A stretch of DNA of 64,000 bases from positions 1 through 64,000 of the forward strand of contig NZ_JOAK01000012.1 of the NCBI RefSeq assembly GCF_000720455.1. Direction: 5' to 3'. The stretch comes from Streptomyces virginiae (lineage in GTDB: Bacteria > Actinomycetota > Actinomycetes > Streptomycetales > Streptomycetaceae). Below are positions 35,539 through 44,528 of the stretch, piece by piece (positions within the stretch are counted from its first letter, which is position 1; every line of letters starts with the position of its first letter). A program made the translations under genes and the position numbers. The notes beneath the pieces are model-generated. The model saw only the letters and a program-made list of their open reading frames with translations. It had not been told where the DNA came from and ran no database searches.

Positions 35539-36036
35539 GTGGGTGATGGTAGTCCGAGGCGACTGCATCGAGAGGCCTGCCGGCAGACCCCTTCCGATCT
35601 GGCTTTATGGACTACTAAGCGCCTTCGAATATGGTCGAACGGTTCCCGACTCGCCTTGTGATCCATCTCTCAAGTCCTTTCATATGCCGCAGTGTCGTGT
35701 CGTATGGTGGCGAGACGCCTGATGCAATACCTCAGGGACCTTTGTGCCGAAAAACAGCGCATAGGTCTCTATTTCTGTCCGGAACCGGACGGGCAGTCTT
35801 ATCGAGGACTGACCCGGTCGGCCTTGACGACAGTGAATGACCTGTTGGCCGGGCCCCTCGCGTGATGGTGCGCGGGTGGGCGTGGATCCCGGTTACGGAT
35901 GTCCCTTCACCCCCGATACGACGGGGGCGAGCCCCCGGGCGTGGGGTGGGAGGTCCGTCCGCCGGTGCCGGCCACCCCCCACCGGGCGCGGATGAGCTCA
36001 CGAAGCCGAAGCGTCCCGAGCAAGCAAGGATCGACC
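35539..36036. other. Long regulatory gap between draR and the POT transporter
   Basis: About 500 bp without a credible gene. The part from roughly 35585 to 35830 is clearly less G+C-rich than its surroundings and includes a 6-2-6 inverted repeat GTCCGG-AA-CCGGAC at 35777-35790. It must hold the promoters of both divergent genes. Short open frames here lack codon bias. No riboswitch or known operator was recognised. Confidence 0.5.
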
Positions 36037-37557
36037 ATGGCTTCCAGCCTGACGACGGCCTCACCGAGCCCCGCTCACGAGAAGACCGTCCTCGGCCACC
36101 CGATCGGCCTGGCCACGCTGTTCATGACCGAGATGTGGGAGCGCTTCTCCTACTACGGCATGCGTGCGCTTCTCGTTCTGTACTTGGTCTCCGGCGGCGT
36201 CGACGCCGCGACCGGGAGCCAGGGCGGTGGCCTCGGCTTCACCGCGGCGACGGCCACGGCGATCTACTCCGTCTACGTGGCCATGGTCTACCTCATGGCC
36301 ATGCCCGGCGGCTGGTTCGGCGACCGTGTCTGGGGCGCCCGCAAGACGGTCGCCATCGCCAGCTTCGTCATCATGGCGGGTCACGTGGCGCTGGCCGTCC
36401 CCGGCCAGCTCGCGTTCTTCGTCGGTCTGCTGCTGGTCGCGGTCGGCTCCGGTCTGCTGAAGGCCAACATCTCCACGATGGTCGGCCACCTGTACAAGGA
36501 CGCGGACGACCCGCGCCGTGACAGTGGCTTCACGATCTTCTACATCGGCATCAACGTGGGTGCCCTCCTCGCCCCGATCGGCATCGGCATGGTCGGCGAG
36601 CTCGTGAACTGGCACCTGGGCTTCGCGCTCGCCGCCGTCGGCATGGGCATCGGCCTGGCCGTCTTCCTGCTCGCGGGCCGCACGCTGAGCCCGAAGAGCA
36701 GCCTGGTCCCGAACCCGCTGAGCGCCGCCGAGCGCAAGGCCGTGATCACCAAGGCCCTCGCGGTCCTGGCCGTCGTCGCCGTCTTCTACGGCGCCGTCGT
36801 CGCCGCGGACATGTTCACCATCAAGTGGGCGCTGTACCCGATCACGATCGCCGGTCTGATCATCCCGGTCGCCGTCCTGACCCGCATCAAGCGGGACAAG
36901 GACCTCACCCCGGGCGAGCAGACCCGGATGAGCGCCTACATCTGGTTCTTCGTGGCCGCCGCCGTCTTCTGGATGATCTACGACCAGGGCGGTTCGACCC
37001 TCTCGCTGTTCGGTGACAAGAACTCCGAGCGCGCCCTGCTCGGCTGGGAAGTCCCGACCACCATCTTCCAGTCGCTGAACCCGCTCTTCGTGGTGGCCCT
37101 GGCCCCGGTCTTCGCGGCCGCCTGGGTGGCGCTGGCCCGCCGCAACCGCGAGCCCAGCACCATCGTGAAGTTCTCGGTGGCCCTGATCATCGTCGGCGCC
37201 TCGTTCTTCGTCTTCGCCGTCCCGCTGAGCCAGACCGCCGGCAACGACACCAAGGTCACCATGTGGTGGCTGGTGCTCATCTTCCTGATGCACACCGTCG
37301 CCGAGCTGTGCCTCTCCCCGGTCGGCCTGTCGGTCACCACGAAGATGGCGCCGCAGAAGTACGGCTCCCAGATGATGGGCGTCTGGTTCCTGGCCGTCAC
37401 CGCCGGTGACTGCATCACCGGTCTGCTCGGCCTCGCCGAGGTTCAGCTGAACGGTGTCGGCGTGATCCTCTTCCAGGCGTTCGCCGCCGTGCTCGCCGGT
37501 GTCGCGATCTTCATGTACCGCAAGAAGGTCAACGCGCTGATGGGCGGCATGAACTGA
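36037..37557 (+). CDS. Proton-dependent oligopeptide transporter (POT/PTR2)
   Basis: The 506-residue protein has 12 to 14 helices. The family signature EMWERFSYYGMRALLVLY (ExxER motif) lies in helix 1, with MPGGWFGDRVWGARKTVAIA after helix 2 and the FTIFYIGINVGALLAPIG region in helix 5. It imports di- and tripeptides with protons. ATG 36037 has AAGGA 6 nt upstream. A strong terminator follows. With the two-component pair divergently encoded upstream and a dipeptidase nearby, peptide uptake and breakdown are grouped in this part of the window. Confidence 0.93.
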   Translation: MASSLTTASPSPAHEKTVLGHPIGLATLFMTEMWERFSYYGMRALLVLYLVSGGVDAATGSQGGGLGFTAATATAIYSVYVAMVYLMAMPGGWFGDRVWGARKTVAIASFVIMAGHVALAVPGQLAFFVGLLLVAVGSGLLKANISTMVGHLYKDADDPRRDSGFTIFYIGINVGALLAPIGIGMVGELVNWHLGFALAAVGMGIGLAVFLLAGRTLSPKSSLVPNPLSAAERKAVITKALAVLAVVAVFYGAVVAADMFTIKWALYPITIAGLIIPVAVLTRIKRDKDLTPGEQTRMSAYIWFFVAAAVFWMIYDQGGSTLSLFGDKNSERALLGWEVPTTIFQSLNPLFVVALAPVFAAAWVALARRNREPSTIVKFSVALIIVGASFFVFAVPLSQTAGNDTKVTMWWLVLIFLMHTVAELCLSPVGLSVTTKMAPQKYGSQMMGVWFLAVTAGDCITGLLGLAEVQLNGVGVILFQAFAAVLAGVAIFMYRKKVNALMGGMN

Positions 37558-37579
37558 CCCGTCCCGCTCCGGCGGGGAG

Positions 37580-37613
37580 ACGGCCCGGCACACCTCGCGG
37601 TGTGCCGGGCCGT
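37580..37613 (+). terminator. Terminator of the POT gene
   Basis: A 14-bp perfect stem CGGCCCGGCACACC (37581-37594) with TCGC loop pairs with 37599-37612; a flanking A-T pair and TTT follow. It lies 23 bp after the POT stop and before the convergent LAETG gene, which it may also serve. Confidence 0.85.
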
Positions 37614-37620
37614 TTCCGTG

Positions 37621-38931
37621 TCAGCGGGTGCCGCGCAGGCGGCGCCACGGGGTGAAGGTGAACACCGCGCCGCCGAGCAGGATCACCGTGCCGGCGACGA
37701 GGGCGAGGGCCTTGATGCCGCCCTCGTCCTGCGCGCCGGTCTCGGCGAGGCCGCCCGAGGTGGTGCTGCCGCTGGCGCTGGTCGAGGAGCCGGAGCCGCC
37801 CGGCTGGGCGGTGGTGTCCAGTTCCAGCGAGACGCCACTGCTCGTCGCCTTGCAGGGGACGTTGATCGGCGTGGAGCCGGGGGCCATCGTGACGTCGATC
37901 GTCAGCTGGTCCGGGCTGAGCGTCACCTTGCCGGACTTGCCGGGCTTGTAGGTGCCGGTCATGTCGCTGAGGCTGACCGGGGCCTTGTCCGGGATCGGCT
38001 CGGCGTTGGCCGGGCCGGAGACCTTGACCGTGCCGCTGTCCGCCCCGCCGAGCTTCACGTCCATCGAGGGCTTGAGGGCTCCCGCGGGCAGCGCCATGGG
38101 CGCCGCCATGGCGCCCTTGGCGGTCTTGACGGTGAGGTCGTAGCTGCCGCCGTTCTTCTTGGCGTTGATCGTGACCGGGGTCTTGATGCCGCCCGGGACG
38201 ACCGCGCCGCAGTCGAAGGACACCTCGACCGCCTTGCCCGGGAAGTCGGTCTGGCCGCCCCCGCCGCCGCTGCCGCCCGAGGCGGTGGAACCGCCCGTGG
38301 TGGAACCGCCCGTGGTGGAACCGCCGGTCGTGGAGCCGCCCGTCGTCGTGCCACCGGTCGTCGTACCGCCCGTGGTACCGCCGCTTGAGCCGCCCGACAC
38401 GTCGATGACGGCCCCGCCCTTGACCTCGCCGACCGGCGCGCACTTGGTGACGAAGGTGCCGAAGGGGAAGGAGACGGCGACGTCGTACTTGCCGGGGGTG
38501 AGGCTGATCCTGCCGGCCTTGGTGAGCTTCAGCTTGCCCTTCATCGTGGACATCTGCATGGGGGCCTTCTTGGGGATCGGCGGGTTCTTCTTCTCCCCGA
38601 CGACCTTCAGCTCCCCGCCCCCGCCGCCGACGGTGATCCAGCCGGTGGGCTGGACGGAGTCCTGCGGGATGTCCATCAGGTCCGTGTTGTTCGAGGCCGG
38701 CTTGACCGTCTCCCAGGACACGTCGACCTCGTCGCCGACCTTGGCCGTGGCCGGCGCGGTGACCTTGGCGGTGGTCTCGCCCTCCACCGGGGATCCGCCG
38801 CCGGCCGGCGGCACGCACTTGACCTTGAACGTGGCCTCGGCGGCCTGGGCTGCAGGAGCCGTGATGGCGAGGCCCGCGCCGCCGAGCAGCAGCGCGACCA
38901 GGGCCGCGCTCACCCTCCGTCGGTTCTTCAC
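37621..38931 (-). CDS. Two-domain surface protein with LAETG sortase signal
   Basis: The 436-residue protein has a signal peptide (residues 1-30, cleavage near AQAAEA), a first beta domain (about 31-170, with single cysteines KVKCVPP and TKCAPVG), a low-complexity Gly/Ser/Thr linker of TTGGS repeats encoded at about 38284-38390, and a second beta domain (about 215-380, SFDCGAVVP, VSGPANAEPIP, GTYKPGKSGKVT). It ends LAETG, hydrophobic helix, RRLRGTR. LAxTG is the motif of Streptomyces class E sortases, so it is probably wall-linked. Domain 2 is homologous to the LPQTG protein at 41128-41814. It is the last gene of a four-gene operon (ATGA overlap). Confidence 0.85.
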   Translation of the reverse strand: MKNRRRVSAALVALLLGGAGLAITAPAAQAAEATFKVKCVPPAGGGSPVEGETTAKVTAPATAKVGDEVDVSWETVKPASNNTDLMDIPQDSVQPTGWITVGGGGGELKVVGEKKNPPIPKKAPMQMSTMKGKLKLTKAGRISLTPGKYDVAVSFPFGTFVTKCAPVGEVKGGAVIDVSGGSSGGTTGGTTTGGTTTGGSTTGGSTTGGSTTGGSTASGGSGGGGGQTDFPGKAVEVSFDCGAVVPGGIKTPVTINAKKNGGSYDLTVKTAKGAMAAPMALPAGALKPSMDVKLGGADSGTVKVSGPANAEPIPDKAPVSLSDMTGTYKPGKSGKVTLSPDQLTIDVTMAPGSTPINVPCKATSSGVSLELDTTAQPGGSGSSTSASGSTTSGGLAETGAQDEGGIKALALVAGTVILLGGAVFTFTPWRRLRGTR

Positions 38932-40085
38932 GATGGTCCCTTCGTCGTCGAACGGTTCTCAGACGGTGCGGACGTCTGTGGTGCTGTCTCCGGCGCGCTG
39001 TCCGGGGTGAACCACGGCAGGACCGCCGTGGTGGTCTCAGGGGGCTCCGCCGGCCGTTCGGCGCGGGCCGGCGCGGCCGGGCGCGCGGCGGGGAACCTGG
39101 GCAGCCGGGCCGTCACGGCGGCCGCGGCCTCCGCGGTCCGCATGCCGCGGTGGCGTCCGGCTGCGTGCCCGGTGCGCGGCCGGACCTTGTCGACGACGGC
39201 CATGCCGGTACGGAAGACCGCGGCCGGGATCACCAGGAGGAGCAGGCCCCAGAACAGCAGGACCCCGTACGGGCGGGCCACGCCCCAGGGCTGGGTGGCC
39301 ACGACGGTCTCGCCGTACTTGAGGGAGATCGTGTAGTCGCCGTGTGCGCCCGCGGGGAGGGTGACGTCGAGCGCGACCTCCGCCTTGCCGCCCGGCGGGA
39401 TGGTCCCCTTCCAGCGGGCCTCCTCCCACAGCGGGGCGAACACGCCGTGGGCGGTGCCGAGCTGGAAGACGGGGTCCTTGACGGGGGCCGTGCCGAGGTT
39501 GCCGACGGTGACCTTGAACTTCCGGCCGGGCGGGGCGCCGAACCAGGTCAGCACCCCGTCGTCCCCTTCGAGCCGGACGCCGGTGAGCATCGCGAGGCGG
39601 CCGGTGCCGGACTCGGCGGGCAGTTCGGCCACCGGATGGTCGGTGATCTTCAGGGGGGCCGCGACGGTGGACTGGTCTCCGTTGACGGAGGTGACGTTGA
39701 CGATGCAGGGGCAGGGCTTCGGCGGTGCCACCACGGGCAGCCGGGCCGCGAAGCGACCGTCCTCGGCGACGGAGACGGCCGCGCCGTCGGCGTTGGCGCA
39801 GCTGTTGGTGCCGCCGATCATGTTCTGCCCGCACACCAGCAGCATCACCAGGGTCTTGGGTCGCCAGCCGGTGCCCGTGACGGTGAGTTCGGTGCCCTTG
39901 GCGGCCTCCTGGAGGGAGAGCGCGACGGTGGGTTTGCCCTCGTCCGCGGCGGACGGGACCGCGGGCAGGAGTGCGAGGGCGCACGCCGCCAGGGCCACCA
40001 GGAGGGACCGGACGGCGCCGCCGAACCCGCCGCCGGCCCTGTCACCGGTCCTGCCGTCGACCTTGCCGTCGACCATGGCGCTCAC
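38928..40085 (-). CDS. Exported single-pass membrane protein with beta domains
   Basis: This 385-residue protein has an N-terminal signal (SLLVALAACALALLPAVPSA), an IPT/Ig-like domain starting VALSLQEAAKGTELTVTGTG, four cysteines in two pairs (LVCGQNMIGGTNSCANADG and PPKPCPCIVNVTS), and a second domain with VTVGNLGTAPVKDPVFQLG and VALDVTLPAGAHGDYTISL. A transmembrane helix (GVLLFWGLLLLVIPAAVF) and a cytoplasmic basic, Pro/Ala-rich tail of about 95 residues follow. GTG 40085 overlaps the upstream stop (GTGA) and has GGGAG 7 nt before it. It lacks a sortase motif. Function is unknown; context suggests a complex with the two wall-anchored proteins. Confidence 0.78.
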   Translation of the reverse strand: MSAMVDGKVDGRTGDRAGGGFGGAVRSLLVALAACALALLPAVPSAADEGKPTVALSLQEAAKGTELTVTGTGWRPKTLVMLLVCGQNMIGGTNSCANADGAAVSVAEDGRFAARLPVVAPPKPCPCIVNVTSVNGDQSTVAAPLKITDHPVAELPAESGTGRLAMLTGVRLEGDDGVLTWFGAPPGRKFKVTVGNLGTAPVKDPVFQLGTAHGVFAPLWEEARWKGTIPPGGKAEVALDVTLPAGAHGDYTISLKYGETVVATQPWGVARPYGVLLFWGLLLLVIPAAVFRTGMAVVDKVRPRTGHAAGRHRGMRTAEAAAAVTARLPRFPAARPAAPARAERPAEPPETTTAVLPWFTPDSAPETAPQTSAPSENRSTTKGPS

Positions 40086-41110
40086 CTGGAGGCTCCCGTC
40101 AGTTCGTGTTCCGGTGCTGGGGTCGTCGCTCCGTGCTTCCCGGACGGTCCGCCCGGCGCCCCGCCGTCCGCCGGCCGCCGCCACGGGCTCCGGCGGCGTA
40201 CGAGGAACAGCGCGGCCGACGCGGTCCCGCCGAGGACGAGCAGCCCGAGGCCCGTCCAGCCGGCCGCCCGCCACGGCACGAACCAGGCGGAGGCGGCCGC
40301 CCCGGCCCGGGCCCCGCCGGGGGCGGTCACGGTGACGCTGACGCGGACCCGGTCGAAGACCGGGGCGCCGGGCCAGGGTTCGGTCAGCTCGACCCGCTGG
40401 CCGGGGAGCAGTTCGACCGGAACGGCGCGCGGGCCCCGGCCCGGGACCTCGCCGAAGAGGCCGTCGGCGCGGATGTCCAGTTCGGGCGCGAGGGCGACGT
40501 TGCCGCGGTTGACCAGGGTGTAGGCGACGACCGCGGCCGCGCCCCGGCCCCGTACGGCGACGTCCTCGACGGTGAGGGCGGCCAGGGTGGGGCCGCTGAC
40601 CCGCAGGTGGACCCGTACGCCCACCTCCCGGCCGGCTTCGGCGGCGATCACGGCGGCGGGGTGGTCGCCGGGTGGGGACGCGGGGGGCACGGTGACGGTG
40701 AAGGGGACCACCGCGCGGGTGCGGGGCGGGATCCTCACGGTGGCTCCGGCGCCGAAGCCGAACCAGGAACCGGCGCCGCCGGGAGCGCCGGAAGCGGCCG
40801 GGCGGGCCGCGAGGGCGCCGTCGGCGGTGTTGTAGGCATCGGCCCCGCGCAGGGTGACGGTGCGCTCCTGATCGGTGGTGTTGGTCAGGGCGAGGCGGTC
40901 CTCCAGCACGGCGGCGGGGGCGCCCTCCAGGTAGAAGTACGGGCGGGCGCCGCCGGGCCGGGCCGCGGCCGTTCCGGCGGCGGGTTCGGCGGTCCAGCCC
41001 GGTCCGTCGGCGGCCGCGGGGGGCGCGGGGGCCGTGTGCAGCGCGGCCGTGGCCAGCAGGACCAGGAGGAGGCGGCGGGCGTCGCGCCTGAGCGTGTGGA
41101 GCACGGGCAT
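40082..41110 (-). CDS. DUF916-like (WxL-interacting type) membrane protein
   Basis: The 342-residue protein has a signal peptide (RRLLLVLLATAALHTAPAPP) and a first beta domain with YFYLEGAPAAVLEDRLALTN, TVRIPPRTRAVVPFTVTVPP and SPPGDHPAAVIAAEAG. A second domain follows (VAYTLVNRGNVALAPELDI, LLPGQRVELTEPWPGAPVF), then one helix and a basic cytoplasmic tail. This order and the TNTT, IPPxxR and PGDH-type motifs resemble DUF916 proteins of Firmicute WxL loci, which bind peptidoglycan and WxL proteins. The match is by eye. ATG 41110 has GGAG about 10 nt upstream. Confidence 0.75.
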   Translation of the reverse strand: MPVLHTLRRDARRLLLVLLATAALHTAPAPPAAADGPGWTAEPAAGTAAARPGGARPYFYLEGAPAAVLEDRLALTNTTDQERTVTLRGADAYNTADGALAARPAASGAPGGAGSWFGFGAGATVRIPPRTRAVVPFTVTVPPASPPGDHPAAVIAAEAGREVGVRVHLRVSGPTLAALTVEDVAVRGRGAAAVVAYTLVNRGNVALAPELDIRADGLFGEVPGRGPRAVPVELLPGQRVELTEPWPGAPVFDRVRVSVTVTAPGGARAGAAASAWFVPWRAAGWTGLGLLVLGGTASAALFLVRRRSPWRRPADGGAPGGPSGKHGATTPAPEHELTGASR

Positions 41111-41127
41111 GGCCGGGGGCGCTCCGT

Positions 41128-41814
41128 TCAGGACCGGGCCCGCCGGCCGCGCCGGGTCAGCCAGAGCACGCCGGCCGCGCCGGTGAGCAGCACGGTGCCG
41201 CCGAGGGTGCCGAGGGCGAGGGCGGAGTCGGTGGGTCCGGTCTGCGGGAGGGTGTCGGGCGGTGCGTCGCCGCCGGGCTGCGCGCCGGCCCCGCCGGCTC
41301 CTCCGGCCGCGGTGACGTCCAGTTCCAGCGAGGGCCCCGGGTTGTTGCCGGGGGTGCAGGTGGTCGTGGTGCCCATCGCCTTGATGGTGAGCACGCCCGC
41401 GGTGAAGGTGACCTTGCCGCTCTTCTTGGGCGTGTAGGTGCCCGAGAGATCGGTGATCTTGATGGGGGTGTCGGGCGGCACGGCCTCGGGGTTGGACGGG
41501 CCGGAGACCGGTACGGACACCTTCTCGGCGCCGCCGACCACGATGACGGCGCCGGGGCTCATGGCGCCCTTGCCGAGCTCGATGGGGCTGGAGGAGACGC
41601 CCTTCTGGAAGGACATCGTCAGCTTGTAGCCGTCGCCCTCCTTGACGGCCTTGATGTCGATGGGCGACACGGCCGACTTGTCCCCGATCGGGGTCTTGCA
41701 GTCGTAGGCCACGTCGACGACCGCGGCGTGGGCCGTGGGGGCGGCGAGCAGTACCGCCGATCCGGCCAGCGCGGAGGCCAGCGCGAGCGCGGTGGAGCGT
41801 TTGCGGTCGGACAC
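41128..41814 (-). CDS. Surface protein with LPQTG sortase signal
   Basis: The 228-residue protein has a signal peptide (ending HAAVV) and one beta domain (VVDVAYDCKTPIGDKSAVSP, VSGPSNPEAVPPDTPIKITD, GTYTPKKSGKVTFTAG, TTTTCTPGNN). A short Gly/Ala linker leads to LPQTG, a hydrophobic helix and RRGRRARS. Two cysteines could form a disulfide. The domain matches domain 2 of the LAETG protein at 37621-38931. GTG 41814 follows GAGGGGAAG and gives the best signal peptide; an in-frame TTG at 41838 is less likely. It is the first gene of the operon. No sortase gene is in the window. Confidence 0.82.
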   Translation of the reverse strand: MSDRKRSTALALASALAGSAVLLAAPTAHAAVVDVAYDCKTPIGDKSAVSPIDIKAVKEGDGYKLTMSFQKGVSSSPIELGKGAMSPGAVIVVGGAEKVSVPVSGPSNPEAVPPDTPIKITDLSGTYTPKKSGKVTFTAGVLTIKAMGTTTTCTPGNNPGPSLELDVTAAGGAGGAGAQPGGDAPPDTLPQTGPTDSALALGTLGGTVLLTGAAGVLWLTRRGRRARS

Positions 41815-41927
41815 CTTCGTCTTCCCCTCGGGCCACAAATAGCTGACGACACATCAGATCGGTGGCTCAAGGTACGCCCGGGGCCTTACGGAGGGAAGAC
41901 AAAGGACAGGCCCGAATTGACCGTTCG

Positions 41928-43106
41928 TCAGTAGGCGCGGACGCCCTTGCGCCACACTCCCGAGACGAGCGGTACGCCCGGCCGGTAGGCCAGGTGGACG
42001 TGGCTGGGAGCGTCCAGCAGGGCCAGGTCGGCGCGGGCTCCCGGGGTCACGGCGCCGATGTCCGCGCGGCGCAGGGCGCGGGCGCCGCCGGCCGTGGCCG
42101 ACCAGAGGGCCTCGTCGGGGGTCATCCGCATGTCGCGGACGGCGAGCGCGATGCAGAACGGCATGGAGCTCGTGTAGGAGGAGCCCGGGTTGCAGTCCGT
42201 GGACAGCGCCACGGTGGCGCCCGCGTCGATCAGCCGCCGGGCGTCGGGCCACTGGGCGCGGGTGGAGAACTCGGCGCCGGGCAGCAGGGTGGCGACCGTG
42301 GTGTCCGCCGCCTGGGCGAGGGCGTCGACGTCGGCGTCGGTGAGGTGGGTGCAGTGGTCGGCGGAGGCGGCCTCCAGCTCGACGGCGAGCTGCACGCCGG
42401 GGCCGTGGGAGAGCTGGTTGGCGTGGACGCGCGGGATCAGCCCGGCGGCGGCGCCGGCGGTGAGGATCGCACGGGCCTGGTCGCCGTCGAAGGCACCCTT
42501 CTCGCAGAAGACGTCGACCCAGCGGGCGTACGGGGCGCAGGCGGCCAGCATCTCGCCGGTGACGAGGTCGACGTAGCCGGCGGGGTCCTCGGCGTAGTCC
42601 GGGGAGACGATGTGCGCGCCGAGGTAGGTGACCTCGTCGGTGTGCGCGGCGGCGATGCGCAGGGCGCGGGCCTCGTCGGCGACGGTGAGGCCGTAGCCGG
42701 ACTTGGTCTCGAAGGTGGTGGTGCCCTGGCGGCGGGCCTCGTCGAGGTGGCGGACGAGGTTCGCCTCCAGCTCGGCGTCGGAGGCGGCGCGGGTGGCGGC
42801 GACGGTGGTGCGGATGCCGCCGGCGGAGTAGGCGCGGCCGGACATCCGGGCGTTGAACTCCTGGGTGCGGTCGCCGGCGAAGACGAGGTGCGAGTGCGAG
42901 TCGACGAAGCCGGGGATCAGGGCCCGGCCCTGCGCGTCGAAGCTCTCGTCGGCGGCCGGGGCCTTGTCGGCGGGGCCGACCCACGCGACCTCGTCGCCGT
43001 CGATGACGACGGCGGCGTTCTCGATCAGTCCGAGCGGCGAGCCGTCGCCGAGGGCGGGGTCGTTGGTGACGAGGCTGCCGATGTTGGTGATGGCCGTGGT
43101 GGTCAC
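41928..43106 (-). CDS. hutI: Imidazolonepropionase
   Basis: The 392-residue amidohydrolase has the metal site [15 protein letters not shown] after LIPGFVD, then [40 protein letters not shown] and [15 protein letters not shown], typical of HutI. It opens 4-imidazolone-5-propionate to N-formimino-L-glutamate. It is the last gene of the hut operon, starting at GTG 43106, 81 bp after hutF with repeat copy B in the gap. The divergent promoter of the surface-protein operon is not here; both are read on the minus strand. Confidence 0.94.
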   Translation of the reverse strand: MTTTAITNIGSLVTNDPALGDGSPLGLIENAAVVIDGDEVAWVGPADKAPAADESFDAQGRALIPGFVDSHSHLVFAGDRTQEFNARMSGRAYSAGGIRTTVAATRAASDAELEANLVRHLDEARRQGTTTFETKSGYGLTVADEARALRIAAAHTDEVTYLGAHIVSPDYAEDPAGYVDLVTGEMLAACAPYARWVDVFCEKGAFDGDQARAILTAGAAAGLIPRVHANQLSHGPGVQLAVELEAASADHCTHLTDADVDALAQAADTTVATLLPGAEFSTRAQWPDARRLIDAGATVALSTDCNPGSSYTSSMPFCIALAVRDMRMTPDEALWSATAGGARALRRADIGAVTPGARADLALLDAPSHVHLAYRPGVPLVSGVWRKGVRAY

Positions 43107-43125
43107 TGGGTTCCTCTCAGTTTCC

Positions 43126-43170
43126 TGGGGCTCCGCCCCAGACCCCGCGCCTCAATCGCCGGCGGGGCTG
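43126..43170. repeat. Dispersed double-hairpin repeat, copy B
   Basis: Hairpin TGGGGC-TCC-GCCCCA (43126-43140) is followed by a second hairpin formed by CCCCGC (43143-43148) and GCGGGG (43162-43167) around GCCTCAATCGCC. It lies between hutF and hutI and may lower read-through into hutI. Confidence 0.85.
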
Positions 43171-43187
43171 GTTCTACGGCGGCACGG

Positions 43188-44528
43188 TCAGGAGCGCAGG
43201 GCATCGATCGATTCGGCCAGGGCGGACGGGACGTCGGCGACGAGGGTGTGGTGGCCGTCGCGGACGATGTGGCGGCCGGCGACCACCGTGTGGCGGACGT
43301 CAGCGGCGGTGGCGGCGAAGACGGCCGTCTCGGCGCCGAGCCGTGGCAGGGGGCCGGCCGTGCGGACGGAGTCCAGGGCGACGGTGGTGAAGTCCGCGAG
43401 CGCGCCCGCCTCCAGGCGGCCCGCGTCGACCAGGCCGAGCGACGCGTGCCCGTCACCGGTGGCGGCGGTGAGCAGCGCGTTCGCCGTCCAGTGGCCCCGC
43501 GTACGGCTGCGCAGCCGCTCGTTCAGCTCCATCGCGCGCGCCTCTTCGAGGAGGTCGATGACGGCGTGGCTGTCGCTGCCCAGCGACAGCGGGCTGCCCG
43601 CCTGCTGGAGCCGGGTGGCCGGGCCGATGCCGTCGGCGAGGTCGCGTTCGGTGGTGGGGCACATGCAGGTGCCGGTGCCGGTGCCGCCGAGCAGGGCGAT
43701 GTCGGTGTCGGTGAGGTGCGTGTTGTGGACGCCGGTGGTGCGCGGGCCGAGCACGCCGTGGTCGGCCAGCAGCTGCGTCGGGGTGCGGCCGTGGGCGGCC
43801 CGGCAGGCGTCGTTCTCGGCGGTCTGCTCGGACAGGTGCACGTGCAGGGGCGCCCGGCGCTCCTCGGCCCAGCGGGCGACGGTGGCCAGCTGGTCCGCGG
43901 GCACGGCCCGCACCGAGTGCACGGCCGCACCGATCAGGGCGTGTTCGCGGGGCTTGAGCGCGCTGACGCGTTCGGCCCAGGCTTCGGCGCTGCCGTCCGA
44001 GAAGCGCTGCTGGTGGGCGTTGGGCGCCTCGCCGAAGCCGGACGACAGGTAGGCGGTGTCGAGGAGGGTGATCCGGATGCCGGCCGCGGCGGCCGCTTCG
44101 ATCAGGGCCTCGCCCATGGCGTTGGGGTCGGCGTACGGGGTGCCGCCGGGCGCGTGGTGGACGTAGTGGAACTCGCCGACGTTCGTGATGCCGGCCAGGG
44201 CCATCTCGGCGTACACCGCGCGGGCGAGCGCGAAGTAGTTGTCGGGGGTGAGGTTCTGGGCGGCCCGGTACATCAGCTCGCGCCAGGTCCAGAAGGTGCC
44301 GGAGCCGACCTGGACGGCGCCGCGCAGCGCCCGGTGGAAGGCGTGGCTGTGCGCGTTGGCGAGGCCCGGCAGGGTCAGGCCGCGCAGGGCCTCCGCGCCG
44401 GGCGGCGGGGTCGCGACCCCGGTGCGCAGGGCGGCGATCCGCCCCTCGGCGGACACGTCCAGGGCGACGCCCGGCTCGACATGGGTGCCGAGCCAGGCGT
44501 GCTCCAGCCAGTACGTCGTCAGCGACAT
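43188..44528 (-). CDS. hutF: Formimidoylglutamate deiminase
   Basis: The 446-residue amidohydrolase has NAHSHAFHRALRG as its HxH site, GTFWTWRELMYRAAQ, VGEFHYVHHAPGG, HVHLSEQTAEND, VHNTHLTDTDI and LGSDSHAVIDLLEEAR. These match HutF, which turns N-formimino-L-glutamate into N-formyl-L-glutamate and ammonia. This points to the five-step hut route with formylglutamate as an intermediate. Its start overlaps the M20 gene by 10 nt. Confidence 0.93.
   Translation of the reverse strand: MSLTTYWLEHAWLGTHVEPGVALDVSAEGRIAALRTGVATPPPGAEALRGLTLPGLANAHSHAFHRALRGAVQVGSGTFWTWRELMYRAAQNLTPDNYFALARAVYAEMALAGITNVGEFHYVHHAPGGTPYADPNAMGEALIEAAAAAGIRITLLDTAYLSSGFGEAPNAHQQRFSDGSAEAWAERVSALKPREHALIGAAVHSVRAVPADQLATVARWAEERRAPLHVHLSEQTAENDACRAAHGRTPTQLLADHGVLGPRTTGVHNTHLTDTDIALLGGTGTGTCMCPTTERDLADGIGPATRLQQAGSPLSLGSDSHAVIDLLEEARAMELNERLRSRTRGHWTANALLTAATGDGHASLGLVDAGRLEAGALADFTTVALDSVRTAGPLPRLGAETAVFAATAADVRHTVVAGRHIVRDGHHTLVADVPSALAESIDALRS

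Noticed and set aside
38284..38390. A CRISPR-like or mobile short tandem repeat
   Set aside because: The repeats are in-frame codons for the Gly/Ser/Thr linker of the LAETG protein; units are short, adjacent and have no spacers.
37621..41814. True WxL proteins in the surface operon
   Set aside because: No WxL motif was found in any of the four proteins, so the locus is described only as WxL-like.
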